Source of the DNA: JBKPFU01 sp046728975
Lineage (GTDB): Bacteria; Actinomycetota; Thermoleophilia; Gaiellales; Gaiellaceae
Length of the DNA stretch: 12,104 bases
Assembly (NCBI GenBank): GCA_046728975.1
Contig: JBKPFU010000133.1
Coordinates: 1-12,104, forward strand
Reading direction: 5' to 3'
Within the stretch, counting starts at the first letter, position 1. Every line of letters begins with the position of its first letter. The position numbers were made by a program, and so were the translations under genes. The notes below the pieces were generated by a model, which was given only the letters and a program-made list of their open reading frames with translations, searched no databases and was not told the origin of the DNA. Positions 11,370 to 12,104 of the stretch are shown here, piece by piece.

Positions 11370-12104
11370 AGCGTTGACCAGACCTCGAGCTTCGAGCGGG
11401 TGCGGCGGATTACGTCATCGGTGAACTCGCTCGTACCGACGTGCCCACCGAGGTCGGACGTGCGCACGCCGTCGGCGACCGCTTCGAGGCACGCCTCGCG
11501 GATCGCGCGTGAGGCCGCTTGCGCTCGCTCGCCCCCGTAGCCAAGGAGGGCCGCGCCGGCCAAGATCATCGCCATCGGGTTTGCGACGTTCTTGCCGTAG
11601 AGCGAGGGGGCGGTGCCGTGCGCGGCTTCGGCGACGACGACGCGCTCGGTGAAGTCCTCGTCGAGCGCGACGAGCAGCGACTCCGAGCCGGCGATGGAGC
11701 CGAACAGCGGCAGCACGAGGTCGGAGAGGATGTCGCCGTCCCGGTTCAGGGCGGGAATCACGAGCGGGTCGCCGCTCGAGGCGACCAGCAACGCGAACGT
11801 GGCGTCGATCAGCTGCGGCTCGTAGCGGATCTCCGGATGACGCTCCGCCGCGGCGTCCATCTCCTCCTTCAGCATCCCCTCGTAGATCGGGCTTACGGTG
11901 TATTTCGGGCCGCCGAACACCTTCGCGCCCGTGCGCTCCGCCAGCCGGAAGGCGAACTCCGCGACATCGCGGCACACCTGGCGCTCGATCCGCTCCGTGC
12001 GCAACGCCACCTCGTGCTCCGCTTCGCCTTCGCGCCACTCCTTGGCGCCGTAGGCGTCGCCCACGGCCATCCGAACCACTGAGATAGGTGCATGGACGCC
12101 GCCG
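11366..12104 (-). CDS. Isocitrate/isopropylmalate dehydrogenase family enzyme, N-terminus outside window
   Basis: The minus strand is open from the window edge to TAG (11366-11368), giving 245 C-terminal residues. The upstream residues GGVHAPIS remain in frame, so this is a gene cut by the window, not one starting at GTG 12079. Landmarks in order are the catalytic-lysine region GPKYTVSPIYEGMLKEEMD, the metal-binding NRDGDILSD (D residues bind Mg or Mn with the substrate), the coenzyme-loop EAAHGTAPSLYGKNVANP, and the C-terminal TSDLGGHVGTSEFTDDVI. YEPQLIDATFA followed by NRDGDILSD recalls NADP isocitrate dehydrogenases of the homodimeric class, while AAHGTAP..KNVANP is more like the class with isopropylmalate dehydrogenases. 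Oxidative decarboxylation of a 2-hydroxy acid is near certain, the substrate is likely isocitrate, and NAD versus NADP use is unresolved. Confidence 0.88.
   Translation of the reverse strand, partial: GGVHAPISVVRMAVGDAYGAKEWREGEAEHEVALRTERIERQVCRDVAEFAFRLAERTGAKVFGGPKYTVSPIYEGMLKEEMDAAAERHPEIRYEPQLIDATFALLVASSGDPLVIPALNRDGDILSDLVLPLFGSIAGSESLLVALDEDFTERVVVAEAAHGTAPSLYGKNVANPMAMILAGAALLGYGGERAQAASRAIREACLEAVADGVRTSDLGGHVGTSEFTDDVIRRTRSKLEVWSTL

Noticed and set aside
12079..12081. GTG at 12079-12081 as the dehydrogenase start
   Set aside because: The frame stays open to the window edge with plausible residues, and the family needs an N-terminal domain, so the gene continues beyond the window.

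Overview
The window looks like a stretch of a high-GC actinobacterial chromosome. Coding is dense, codons end mostly in G or C, several starts are GTG, and there is no trace of phage, IS elements, CRISPR or RNA genes. An Lhr-type helicase end followed directly by a nei-type glycosylase gene is the order known from mycobacteria. The ParA and FtsZ sequences have an actinobacterial feel. A deep actinobacterial class such as Thermoleophilia is my guess from overall style; this is inference, not proof.

Layout: (1) 1-1014, DNA repair: the C-terminal end of an Lhr-like helicase and a complete Nei/Fpg glycosylase, stop against start. (2) 1024-3253, poorly known genes: a 408-residue protein of unknown function, a convergent single-pass membrane protein on the minus strand, and a divergently transcribed 72-residue helical protein. 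(3) 3260-4180, a bicupin protein. Perfect inverted repeats overlap the stop codon just before it and its own stop codon. (4) 4293-5489, a GAF-domain histidine kinase with no response regulator nearby. (5) 5644-7747, the most interesting part: a ParA-family ATPase overlapping, and probably translationally coupled to, an unusual FtsZ with a Pro/Ala/Glu-rich N-terminal extension of about 100 residues. (6) 7749-8706, an unidentified gene that reads as one protein only if one in-frame TGA and one frameshift are repaired. (7) 8717-11369, gamma-glutamyltransferase-like protein, GNAT acetyltransferase and DedA-type membrane protein in close series. (8) 11366 to the end, minus strand, the C-terminal part of an isocitrate/isopropylmalate dehydrogenase family enzyme whose start lies outside the window.

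The ParA-FtsZ pair suggests a positioning ATPase made together with a cytoskeletal GTPase. The FtsZ carries a C-terminal-peptide-like end, and a similar-looking short motif lies inside its N-terminal extension. Several genes without a Shine-Dalgarno sequence have a TAnnnT hexamer 7-8 bases before the start codon, as expected for leaderless transcripts in actinobacteria; parA and ftsZ instead have clear ribosome binding sites.

No gene-free stretch exceeds 300 bases. The longest gaps are 4181-4292 (an A/T-rich island and a probable promoter) and 5490-5643 (hairpin, direct repeats, micro-ORF), both described below.
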